From: Defluviitaleaceae bacterium
GTDB lineage: Bacteria > Bacillota > Clostridia > Lachnospirales > WQUN01
Assembly: GCA_009785605.1 (NCBI GenBank)
Contig: WQVY01000003.1
Coordinates: forward strand, 1 to 64,000
DNA length: 64,000 nt
Direction of reading: 5' to 3'
Numbering within the stretch: position 1 is the stretch's first letter; each line of letters opens with the position of its first letter. The position numbers and the translations under genes were made by a program. This document shows positions 51,730 to 60,042 of this stretch, piece by piece. The notes under the pieces are model-generated. The model saw nothing but the letters and a program-made list of their open reading frames with translations. It made no database searches and was not told where the DNA came from.

Positions 51730-54102
51730 ATGAAAAGAATTTTGTATTCACTTGCCGTGCTTGTATTTATTACAGTGTTTTTGGCATCTACCAGGGCAGC
51801 ACAAGCAGATGTGCTTTTCGAAAATGTTTTCCGTGAAGAACAAAATGGTGTTGTATACGAACGCATCCGCCAAATGACCACTTATGGGATGCTGGATGTA
51901 CATGTATTAGTTGTCCCTCTTGATGACCCCAATATATACATAGCCCCGGTTGTTAGCCAACGGGCTCATGGGCGCAAAGATACAGCAACCAACCTCCTAT
52001 CTGATGTGGATGCGGTTGCGGGCATTAATGCGGATTTTTTTGGGTTGGCGGGGCAGTATTCTGTCCATTTTGGGCCAATGGCTATGGATGGGCAGTTGTT
52101 GGGCCTTAACCCTAACACAAACGCTAACCGCAACGACTTTGCAACGTTCTTTTTGGATTCTGCTGGTAATCCGTTTTTCGATTATATGCGTAGTGAAGTA
52201 CGCTTTTATAACAACGGTGTCGAGAATGTACAGGTTGCCTCCCTTAATATCATAGGGCTAGAGCTTCATTCTCCGGTGATAATTGACCGGCGCTTGATGA
52301 ATAACACTTTGCCTTTATTTGACCGTTTTGATGAACTTATCAAGTTTGTTGTACAAGGTGAAAGGGTGACACGAGTTGCACGCGGGCCGGTTGATGTACC
52401 TGCAAACGGTTATGTATTGGTAATGCCGCAGCACATGTATGACTCACACCGGCACTTGATAAATGCGGGTGACTCTGCACGGTTGTATGTGGGTAACAGC
52501 TTAGGTATTGACTTCTCTCGCATACAAACTGCCATAGGCGGTGGCGGGATGATTCTTTCTGGTGGGGAAACCGTGTATGGGCGTGGAGTTTCGCCAAATG
52601 CGCGGCATCCGCGTTCGGCCATTGGTGTAACGCGTGATGGAAACAGTATGATACTTATGGTGGCAGACGGGCGCAGCCATTCTATTGGAGCCACCCACAA
52701 CGAGATGGCAGATTTATTGCGCCGTTTTGGGGCGTGGGACGCTATGCATTTTGACGGTGGAGGCTCATCTACCATGGTGCGTAGGGATGCAACCGGTAGT
52801 TATACAGTAGAAAATACCCCATCTGACGGTGCGCAGCGGCGGATAATTAATGCCCTTGGCGTGTTTGACCGTAGGCAGTTTGTACCGCAGGATATTACTA
52901 TCCCGCCGCTAGCTGAGCTTAGGGGCCACCCAAGCGCAATTACATTATTTGAAGATGGCCAACATATAAACCTTCGCCTTTCTGGAGTAGGGGTAGACGG
53001 CAACTATGTGACAAATATTCCATTTTCTACTGTTGCCGATTATGCGGTTGTCCCGTCGTGGCTGGGTTATATCCAAGATGGTGTGTTTACCGCAACCAGT
53101 AGCGGAAGTGGGTACTTGGTTATGACAGTGCAGGGGATTAATACCTATGTCCCTATAGCCATAGGTGGTACGCCACGTGCTTTAAATACACGTGCTTCTA
53201 TGCCTAGCTTTGTGGGGTACCCGGCCGCATATATAAGCGGTGATGTTGGGCGTATGTCTAACACACTTTGGCTGGAGTATAGTTTTATTGCGGCTTCTAT
53301 TACACAGGCCGCGCATATGGCCCTTTATCCTACCGTGGCTTTGCCTGAAAATGCTGTTGCCGTTAACATGCTAGTAGAAGGTAACGGCTCTGGTCACTGG
53401 TTGCGTGGGCGTGTAAGAGATGGTGCTGGCCGGCTTCATAATATAGATTTTGTACGTGAGATGGATTTTTATGACTGGACGCTGGTCACGGCTGTCTTAC
53501 CTACCGGCGCGGTATCCCCGTTTGTACTTGATAGGATTTATATGGTGACTACAGGCTCAGATGAAGCAGCAACTTTCCGCATTCAGTTTGGTGGGTTGGA
53601 GGCTTTTGTTGCGCCAGAGCTGCCTGTGGATGTACCTGTAGGCCCTGTTTTCCGTGATACTCTTCGGGCCGAGCGTGGTTTTGCTGGCTTTAGCGGCACC
53701 AATTTTAGCTTTAGTATGCCTGATAATGAATACGAGTTGGAATATGACACAACCAACGAAGGGCCTTTCTCTGTCACAACAATGACATTGTACGGGGGTA
53801 GACTTGGCACAGAGCAATGGGCTGCTTTTATGCACGACATAAGGTCTATTAACCCGTCTTATGTGGTGATACTTATGGATGATAACCCGCGCACGGCTTT
53901 CAGGCATGATATGGAGTTTGAGTTATTGCATCTGGCTTTGACGGAACTGCAAACCCAAGAGCGCAGGGTTTTTGTAGTATCGGCTACAGGACAGCAAACC
54001 AGTGTACATGTGCGCGATGATATCCGTTATATTAACTTGAATTATGCATATGAATATATCCATTTCCGTGTTAACGGGAATCAAATCCGGTGGTCCGATT
54101 GA
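51730..54102 (+). CDS. Secreted phosphodiester glycosidase (NAGPA-domain) protein
   Basis: 790 residues with a signal peptide (cleavage near AAQADV). The NAGPA domain covers about residues 40-385: AVAGINADFFG, IGGGGMILSGG, ARHPRSAIGVTRDGNSMILMVADGR and MHFDGGGSSTMVRR. Family members remove sugar-phosphodiester caps, for example on wall polymers. Residues from about 490 look like a beta-sandwich module, and the last 120 resemble the end of a metallophosphoesterase-like domain (SYVVILMDDNPRT, VFVVSATGQQTSVH). Start follows ATAGGAGTTTAAA; murJ overlaps its end. Confidence 0.87.
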   Translation: MKRILYSLAVLVFITVFLASTRAAQADVLFENVFREEQNGVVYERIRQMTTYGMLDVHVLVVPLDDPNIYIAPVVSQRAHGRKDTATNLLSDVDAVAGINADFFGLAGQYSVHFGPMAMDGQLLGLNPNTNANRNDFATFFLDSAGNPFFDYMRSEVRFYNNGVENVQVASLNIIGLELHSPVIIDRRLMNNTLPLFDRFDELIKFVVQGERVTRVARGPVDVPANGYVLVMPQHMYDSHRHLINAGDSARLYVGNSLGIDFSRIQTAIGGGGMILSGGETVYGRGVSPNARHPRSAIGVTRDGNSMILMVADGRSHSIGATHNEMADLLRRFGAWDAMHFDGGGSSTMVRRDATGSYTVENTPSDGAQRRIINALGVFDRRQFVPQDITIPPLAELRGHPSAITLFEDGQHINLRLSGVGVDGNYVTNIPFSTVADYAVVPSWLGYIQDGVFTATSSGSGYLVMTVQGINTYVPIAIGGTPRALNTRASMPSFVGYPAAYISGDVGRMSNTLWLEYSFIAASITQAAHMALYPTVALPENAVAVNMLVEGNGSGHWLRGRVRDGAGRLHNIDFVREMDFYDWTLVTAVLPTGAVSPFVLDRIYMVTTGSDEAATFRIQFGGLEAFVAPELPVDVPVGPVFRDTLRAERGFAGFSGTNFSFSMPDNEYELEYDTTNEGPFSVTTMTLYGGRLGTEQWAAFMHDIRSINPSYVVILMDDNPRTAFRHDMEFELLHLALTELQTQERRVFVVSATGQQTSVHVRDDIRYINLNYAYEYIHFRVNGNQIRWSD

Positions 54103-55673
54103 AATTGACAGACAAAGAAATAAAAAGCGCAAGCCACAATAAAGCAGACGCAAGACCGGCGCGTACCGTTTTTGTTATGATGAGCATTATGGTAATTGGG
54201 AAAGCGATGGGTCTACTACGCGACCGTATGCAGGGCTTGACTTTTGGTATAAACACTACAGAAGCTGTTGCTTTTGCACAAGCCAGCGCTTTGCCGCGCA
54301 ATTTTTTGGACATCATGTTTGCGGCGGCATTGTCTTCTAGTTTTATCCCGGTTTTTAGTGGTTATCTTGAAAAAAAAGGTAAAAGAGAGGCGTTTGACTT
54401 AGCCTCTCTTTTTGTTAGTGTTACACTGGTTATAACCACTTTAGTAACAGTGGTTGCGGTGATATTTGCAGCACCTATTTATGATTTGTTTGCTGGAAGC
54501 GAGTATGAGATACGGCTTTTGGGGATCGAGCTATTGCGTTATATGCTACCGCTTATGATACTAAGCGGGTTGGCTTTTTCGTTTACAGGGATATTGCAAT
54601 CTCTTGGGGAGTTTCGGTTGCCTGCGGCTATGAGTGTTGTGTCCAATGGCGTAATTTTGTTTTATTATTTCTTTCTTGTGGATAGATTTGGTGTGCATGG
54701 GCTCGCTGTTGCGTTTTTGGTTGGATGGGCTATGCAGGCGCTGATTCAGATACCTTGGTTGATAAGGCATAAATTTAGGTTTAAGTTTAAGCTGGATTTT
54801 AGTAATAGCGGACTTAGAGAAATTGGGGCACTTACAATACCGGTATTGGCGGCTTCGTGGCTGCTTCCTGTCAACTCTTTGGTTAATTTAAGGGCAGTGC
54901 GGGGGCTATATGGGGGGTATTATGGTGCACCTGGGCTTCAGCTTGCTTTTAGCTTGTTTACTGTTGTTAGTGGGGTGTTTATACTTTCGGTGTCCAATGT
55001 GATCTTCCCCAAACTTTCGCGGCAGTCTGCCATTTTGGATGGCGAGGGTTTTAGGACTAGCTTGGGTGAGACTGTAAGGGTGATGTTTTTTTTCTTGATT
55101 CCTTTAACATTTGGTATGATGGCACTAAGCCAGCCGCTAGTTAGGCTGGTTTACTATGGGCAAAATTTTTGCGAAAGGTCTGTAGAAATTACAGCAAGAG
55201 CTTTATATTTTATGTCAATTGGGATTGTGGGGTACGGTATGCAAGTTGTTTTGAGCCGTGCTTGCTTTGCCCAAAAAGACGGGCGTACCCCGCTTGTGGC
55301 TACAGTTGTAGGTATTGGCGTTAATGCAGTATTGAGTTTTACGCTTCTAAGGTTTGAAATTGCGGGGCCTGCCATTGCTGGTGCGGTTGGTATAAGTCTA
55401 AGCGCGTTGGTCATGGTTGTTATGCTTACGCTTAAGGGGCAACTTGCATGGCCTACACAGCTTGTTGTGGACTTGGCAAAAATGCTAGTACTGGCTGTTA
55501 TTATGTTTTTTGTGGTGAGGTTTGTGCATGGGTGGCTTATATATAGCCATGCATTTTTTCAAGTACTTATACTGGCTGCGGTTGGGGCTGGGGTATATAT
55601 AGGTGGTTGTGCGCTACTGGGGATGAAGGAATTGAAATGGGTACTAAGTTTATTAAAACCAAATACGAAGTGA
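54090..55673 (+). CDS. murJ: MurJ-family lipid II flippase
   Basis: 527 residues from a GTG start overlapping the previous stop by 13 bases. Many membrane helices; the MurJ pattern GKAMGLLRDRMQGLTFG, ALPRNFLDIMFAAALSSSFIPVF and the LPLMILSGLAFSFTGILQSLGEF stretch. MurJ moves lipid II across the membrane for wall synthesis. No ribosome binding site is clear, so translational coupling is likely. The following ECF S-component gene starts 15 bases downstream. Confidence 0.9.
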   Translation: MVRLKLTDKEIKSASHNKADARPARTVFVMMSIMVIGKAMGLLRDRMQGLTFGINTTEAVAFAQASALPRNFLDIMFAAALSSSFIPVFSGYLEKKGKREAFDLASLFVSVTLVITTLVTVVAVIFAAPIYDLFAGSEYEIRLLGIELLRYMLPLMILSGLAFSFTGILQSLGEFRLPAAMSVVSNGVILFYYFFLVDRFGVHGLAVAFLVGWAMQALIQIPWLIRHKFRFKFKLDFSNSGLREIGALTIPVLAASWLLPVNSLVNLRAVRGLYGGYYGAPGLQLAFSLFTVVSGVFILSVSNVIFPKLSRQSAILDGEGFRTSLGETVRVMFFFLIPLTFGMMALSQPLVRLVYYGQNFCERSVEITARALYFMSIGIVGYGMQVVLSRACFAQKDGRTPLVATVVGIGVNAVLSFTLLRFEIAGPAIAGAVGISLSALVMVVMLTLKGQLAWPTQLVVDLAKMLVLAVIMFFVVRFVHGWLIYSHAFFQVLILAAVGAGVYIGGCALLGMKELKWVLSLLKPNTK

Positions 55674-55688
55674 CGAATGGAGATATAT

Positions 55689-56585
55689 ATGACAAACTTG
55701 CACTTACGGCGATTGATAGCGACTGCTGTCTTTTTGGCAGTGTCTTTGGTACTTAGGATTACCGTTTCTGGATATTTGCCTCTTTTTGGCGCGAACGGGG
55801 TGCGGGTTGGCATCCATGGTGTGTTTACAATTATGCCAGCAATATTGTTTGGGCCATGGTATGGGGCCGTTGCTTCAGGGCTTGGGGACTTTCTTGGGCA
55901 CTATGTACGGCCATCTGGGGCATGGTTGTGGCAGATTACTGTAATATCTACCGTGGGTGGGTTTATGCGCGGTTGGGCATGGCGGCTGCTAAGGGCGCGC
56001 AGCCCAGTTGTTACGCGTGGGGTTGTTGTTGTTATGACCCTGGTGTTTCTTGGTTTTGGTGCTATAAGCATGGTACAGCTACGGCAAGACGGTATTACCC
56101 GCCAGTTTTATGACAATGTTGTTGACCCGGCGGCTATTGATACGCTGGGTATGAGTAGTATAGGCCGGCTGGTTATAAACCGCACGCAAAATACCTCCAA
56201 CCCTGCCAATAACTTATCAGGTAGGATTGCGGAGGTTGCATACGCGCCGCTTGTAGCTGGGGTGTTTGGGGTAGTACTATTGGGTGTGGATATGTTTTTA
56301 TCCAAAGGCTTGCAAAAAGAAAAAGTAAGCAAAACTGATAAGCCAGTCAGCATTATGCCCTTGGCATTGACGATAATAATAATTAGCTTGATGATAAGCA
56401 CCGCAAACTCTATCGTATTGTGGGCGGTGGCTGTACCTGCATGGCGCACGTTCCCATTTGTGTATATATGGTTGCCGCGGGTGTTTATTGCGCTTTTGAC
56501 CAGTGTTGCCAATGTGTTTATTGCTGTATTTTTGCTAAGAGTCTGTGATAGGTTGCCCCATGTTAAGAAAATAGCTAATCTCTAA
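55689..56585 (+). CDS. ECF transporter S component (folate-type)
   Basis: 298 residues, start at 55689 behind GGAGATATAT. The N-terminal half (LIATAVFLAVSLVLRITVSGYLPLFGANGVRVGIHGVFTIMPAILFGPWYGAVASGLGDFLG, read across residues 8-70) has the pattern of FolT-like S components. A longer C-terminal part adds membrane helices, making it larger than most S proteins (about 180). It should bind a vitamin and share the cell's common ECF module. Probably cotranscribed with murJ. Confidence 0.85.
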   Translation: MTNLHLRRLIATAVFLAVSLVLRITVSGYLPLFGANGVRVGIHGVFTIMPAILFGPWYGAVASGLGDFLGHYVRPSGAWLWQITVISTVGGFMRGWAWRLLRARSPVVTRGVVVVMTLVFLGFGAISMVQLRQDGITRQFYDNVVDPAAIDTLGMSSIGRLVINRTQNTSNPANNLSGRIAEVAYAPLVAGVFGVVLLGVDMFLSKGLQKEKVSKTDKPVSIMPLALTIIIISLMISTANSIVLWAVAVPAWRTFPFVYIWLPRVFIALLTSVANVFIAVFLLRVCDRLPHVKKIANL

Positions 56586-56617
56586 TATAGTGTGCAGATA
56601 TGTAGGGTGGTATAGAC

Positions 56618-57400
56618 ATGAAGATGATTTATGCTGAAGTGACTGTAACTGCTAATGGCGATGACTTTGTACCGTCTATCACTACAGAGGCATGGGCAAA
56701 TGGCCCCAAAAAACGCTCGTGTACGGGGTCCAAAAGCGTGTTGCCGGGCAAACGCACACGGGTCACGCTTGTGGCAAATACACATAGGGCAGTTGTACGG
56801 GTGGCAGAACTAACAAAGCATAAGCTTACCCGTGAAGCAAAATGGCAGTTGGTAAAAGACAATTTCCCCATTGGGGCACTCATGAATGAAGAGACACATA
56901 TCTTTGATGGCAGTATATTTATAAATAAAACAGGCCGGTATTGTTTTATGATGGTAGCGCTCCCTAAAGCCATAGCGGTACCTATAAGTGAAATGGCCAT
57001 AGAAAAATGGAACAATGTACATAGGCTGGCGCGCCTAGATACCACTGAGCATATGATATTTAGGCACTTTGCACGTGAAGCCACACTCTCAAAAACAACA
57101 GAAAACCCCACACCACAGTGGGTAATATGCCCACAAGACTTAGGGTTTAGGATATTGCACATAAATGATGATTTGCCACAAGGTACGTACTACATAAGTA
57201 ATGAAAGCGAGCTGTGCTTAGCAGAGCTGGAGCGTGTATGGGAGGCGGCAACGCCCAAGCATGTAGTGATAATGACACGCACCAGTGAAGACATAGACCC
57301 TGAAGACCAGAGTGCAGACCAGTGGATATGGGAGTTTGTACAGGGTAGGGGGGCAGATATAGAAAGTAGAACATTCTGTTGCCCTGTCTGCTTTGTGTAG
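56618..57400 (+). CDS. Conserved-looking protein of unknown function
   Basis: 260 residues I do not recognise; start behind GGGTGGTATAGAC. No signal peptide or membrane helix. The N-terminal third is beta-rich with many Thr/Val and basic residues; the C-terminal half has FRILHINDDLPQGTYYISNESE and a helix with ELERVWEAA. It ends FCCPVCFV, a compact Cys group that could bind metal or be modified. It is 32 bases after the S-component gene on the same strand, so possibly in the same transcript. No function is inferred. Confidence 0.65.
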   Translation: MKMIYAEVTVTANGDDFVPSITTEAWANGPKKRSCTGSKSVLPGKRTRVTLVANTHRAVVRVAELTKHKLTREAKWQLVKDNFPIGALMNEETHIFDGSIFINKTGRYCFMMVALPKAIAVPISEMAIEKWNNVHRLARLDTTEHMIFRHFAREATLSKTTENPTPQWVICPQDLGFRILHINDDLPQGTYYISNESELCLAELERVWEAATPKHVVIMTRTSEDIDPEDQSADQWIWEFVQGRGADIESRTFCCPVCFV

Positions 57401-57420
57401 CGCAATAACATGTTATGAAG

Positions 57421-57780
57421 CTATGTCATAAATGCATTTTCTATATGAGATGCATATAGCTGGCCGTGCTGCTCTAGTACCTCCACAACATCGAAGCGAA
57501 TATCATTTTCGGATAGTTTGTGGCGGGCTAGGTAATGAAGTGCTGTATTAATTATGCGCTTTTGTTTTGTATGACCTACAGCCTCCCTAGGAAGGCCGTA
57601 GCTCAGGCTCGTGCGAAATTTTACCTCCACAAAAACTATATAGTTGTCGTGCTGCAAAATCAAATCAACTTCACCGGATTTTATACGGTAGTTGCGAGCT
57701 AGTACTTGATAGCCTTTGTTGAGGAGGAATTTCTCGGCGGCTTCTTGGCCGGACAGGCCAGCTTTATACTTATTATTCAT
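57421..57780 (-). CDS. YraN-family (UPF0102) nuclease-like protein
   Basis: 119 residues. AAEKFLLNKGYQVLARNYR, KSGEVDLILQ and YIVFVEVKFR mark the restriction-endonuclease-like fold of YraN (the E, D, E-x-K acidic residues are intact). Role in DNA repair or recombination is suspected for the family but not established. Overlaps the end of the phosphorylase gene by 8 bases. Confidence 0.92.
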   Translation of the reverse strand: MNNKYKAGLSGQEAAEKFLLNKGYQVLARNYRIKSGEVDLILQHDNYIVFVEVKFRTSLSYGLPREAVGHTKQKRIINTALHYLARHKLSENDIRFDVVEVLEQHGQLYASHIENAFMT

Positions 57781-59065
57781 GTATCAAGGGGGGTGCAGCC
57801 ACAGCATGGTCACAAAAGCTTAGACATGCAAGGTATTTTAACGCAGCAGTCTCGGCAGCTCTTTGGCTTGATGCATGTAAAATTGCTAATTGTTGCCCCT
57901 TTGCGATATGGTCGCCGGTTTTGGCGTTGATTATTATCCCTGCACGATAGTCTATAATATCGCCGGCTTTTTCCCGGCCAGCACCTAGGCCCATGGCGCA
58001 TAAACCTATACCTTCTGTATCCATGGATGCGATGTAGCCACTCCTTGGTGAAAGTACAGGATATATGACACTGGCAACGTCAAAACGCCCTGCTTCTAAT
58101 ACATATGCTTTGTCTCCGCCTTGGGCTTCTACCATTTGTGCAAATTTTTCTAAGGCTTTACCGCTTGCTATGGCTTCGACTGCCATGTCGCGGCATTTTT
58201 CTATTGGGCCTTTATCTGCCAGGTAAAGCATGTTGGCTGCCAGTTCTATGCATATAGTTGTCAAATCTTTGGGCCCTTGGCCACGTAGTACTTCTATAAC
58301 TTCTAATATTTCTAGTGCGTTGCCTATGGCATTTCCTAATGGTACGGACATATCTGTAATAATTGCAAGTGTTTTGCGCCCACAGCCTTCACCTATTTGG
58401 GTCATGGCGGTAGCAAGTGCTTGGGAATCTTGTAGTGATTTCATAAATGCACCATTGCCGGTTTTTACGTCTAGTAAGATACGGTCCGCCCCGGCGGCTA
58501 TTTTTTTACTCATGATACTGGCGGCTATTAACGGGATACTGTCTACCGTGGCGGTAACATCGCGCAGGGCGTAGATTTTTTTATCTGCCGGTGCAAGCTT
58601 GGCCGACTGGCCAGTTATGCATATGCCGTGTGATGCTACTATTTGCAAAAATTCGCCCGTGGCGATATCTGTCCTTAGACCTGGGATTGCTTCTAGTTTA
58701 TCTATTGTGCCACCGGTGTGTCCTAAGCCGCGCCCACTCATTTTGGCTACGGGTACGTCATTGGCCGCTACTATGGGACAGACGGCTAATGTGGTTTTGT
58801 CCCCAACACCGCCGGTAGAATGTTTATCTACTTTTATCCCTACAAGGCCGCTAAGGTCTTGTTGTTCGCCTGACTCGGCCATTGATATGGTTAGTGCTGT
58901 AGTTTCTTGTGGGGTCATGCCTTGGAAATAAATAGTCATCAATAGCGCCGCCATCTGATAGTCGGGTATATCACCTATTGTGTAGCCGGTAATCATGTAA
59001 TGGATTTCATCCGCGGTCAAGACATACCCGCGCTTTTTTTTATTTATTATTTCGTATGCTCGCAT
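57773..59065 (-). CDS. pdp: Pyrimidine-nucleoside phosphorylase
   Basis: 430 residues from the ATG at 59065 (AGAGAGGACTAAACAT before it). DKHSTGGVGDKTTL, AKMSGRGLGHTGGTIDKLE and the phosphate-binding region are family signatures; length equals bacterial Pdp/DeoA. It cleaves uridine, thymidine or deoxyuridine to base and (deoxy)ribose-1-phosphate. The cytidine deaminase gene ends 5 bases upstream, forming a pyrimidine salvage pair. Confidence 0.94.
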   Translation of the reverse strand: MRAYEIINKKKRGYVLTADEIHYMITGYTIGDIPDYQMAALLMTIYFQGMTPQETTALTISMAESGEQQDLSGLVGIKVDKHSTGGVGDKTTLAVCPIVAANDVPVAKMSGRGLGHTGGTIDKLEAIPGLRTDIATGEFLQIVASHGICITGQSAKLAPADKKIYALRDVTATVDSIPLIAASIMSKKIAAGADRILLDVKTGNGAFMKSLQDSQALATAMTQIGEGCGRKTLAIITDMSVPLGNAIGNALEILEVIEVLRGQGPKDLTTICIELAANMLYLADKGPIEKCRDMAVEAIASGKALEKFAQMVEAQGGDKAYVLEAGRFDVASVIYPVLSPRSGYIASMDTEGIGLCAMGLGAGREKAGDIIDYRAGIIINAKTGDHIAKGQQLAILHASSQRAAETAALKYLACLSFCDHAVAAPPLIHE

Positions 59066-59069
59066 ATGT

Positions 59070-59483
59070 TTAGTCCTCTCTCGTGGATAAATCCTTGGCT
59101 CCAAAGCCATGAGGCAGCAGTGTGTCTAGTGGGTGGACATTATAGTCCCCTTCGCATTTGACTACGATAATTTGCAAATTATCCCCACCAAACTCGTATA
59201 ACATTTGCCTACACACACCGCATGGGTAGCAATAATCCGCCCCGGTAGGCCCGCCAGATATAGCAATTGCGGCAAAATCACGCTCGCCGTCAGATACAGC
59301 TTTAACCAGCGCGGTACGCTCCGCACAGCAGGTAGGAGAAAAAGCTGCAGATTCGACATTGCACCCGGTATAAACCTTCCCGCCCTTGGTCAAAAGTGCC
59401 GCGCCTACATGAAAGTTTGAATACGGTGCATATGCAAAGGCTTTAGCGTCAATTGCTTTTTTTGCCAAAATATTATAATCCAT
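59070..59483 (-). CDS. cdd: Cytidine deaminase
   Basis: 137 residues. Zinc site: Cys in TCCAERTALVKAV with the catalytic Glu, and PCGVCRQML with two Cys. N-terminus AYAPYSNFHVGAALL is typical of the small homotetrameric form. The ATG at 59483 lies 8 bases after GAGGTG and is preferred over that at 59489. It makes uridine for the phosphorylase downstream. Confidence 0.94.
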   Translation of the reverse strand: MDYNILAKKAIDAKAFAYAPYSNFHVGAALLTKGGKVYTGCNVESAAFSPTCCAERTALVKAVSDGERDFAAIAISGGPTGADYCYPCGVCRQMLYEFGGDNLQIIVVKCEGDYNVHPLDTLLPHGFGAKDLSTRED

Positions 59484-59601
59484 TATCATTCACCTCATAG
59501 ATAAAAATAAAGCACCCTCAAACGAAGAACGTTTGCAAGATGCCAATGTGCGAATCATATAAAGCTGGTTGTTCTAAGCTGTAGCCCATATGACCTGAAA
59601 A

Positions 59602-59633
59602 ACTGGGGGAAGCGTATAAAGCCTCCCCACAGT
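59602..59633 (-). terminator. Terminator downstream of ferredoxin
   Basis: On the minus strand ACTGTGGGGAGGC-(7)-GCTTCCCCCAGT then TTTTT, 43 bases after the ferredoxin stop. Between it and the cdd start only a small AAACG-AAGAA-CGTTT hairpin (about 59520-59534) is seen. Confidence 0.85.
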
Positions 59634-59675
59634 CTCAGTCTTAAAGTCAAATGTACTATTTTGCTGCTTTGTTTA

Positions 59676-59843
59676 TTACTCTGCTACGCAAGCATCAACT
59701 GGGCAAACCCCAGCACACGCATCGCAATCGATACAAACCGATTGGTCGATTACGTATATGTCACCTTCGGAGATGCAGCTCACTGGACATTCGTCTTTAC
59801 AAACGCCGCAAGCAATACATGCATCGGTAATTTTGTACGCCAT
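59676..59843 (-). CDS. 2[4Fe-4S] ferredoxin
   Basis: 55 residues from the ATG at 59843 (GGGAGGTGAATAAG before it). Two CxxCxxCxxxCP motifs: CIACGVCKDECP and CIDCDACAGVCP. This is the small clostridial electron carrier, used with oxidoreductases and hydrogenases. Single gene with its own terminator. Confidence 0.96.
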   Translation of the reverse strand: MAYKITDACIACGVCKDECPVSCISEGDIYVIDQSVCIDCDACAGVCPVDACVAE

Positions 59844-60042
59844 CTTATTCACCTCCCTATGGGTGTTTTCGGCAGTATATATTAAGGCTTGCCTCAATGC
59901 AATATGTACAAGTTATATCATTACAAAAGTTTTAATTAATATTAATAAACCATTTCGGAATGTTTACGAAGTAATATATTTTTGTTAATATATAATCATA
60001 CCAATTTATTTACCTTACCAACGAAGGAGTATGAATTAACAA

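Noticed and set aside
56629-57162. Minus-strand open frame of 177 codons
   Set aside because: Overlaps the plus-strand gene at 56618-57400, which has a ribosome binding site and co-directional neighbours; the minus frame has neither.
60023-60042. Minimal ATG-AAT-TAA leader ORF between ribosome binding site and the amidase start
   Set aside because: Its ATG is only about one base from AAGGAG, too close for initiation; probably chance.
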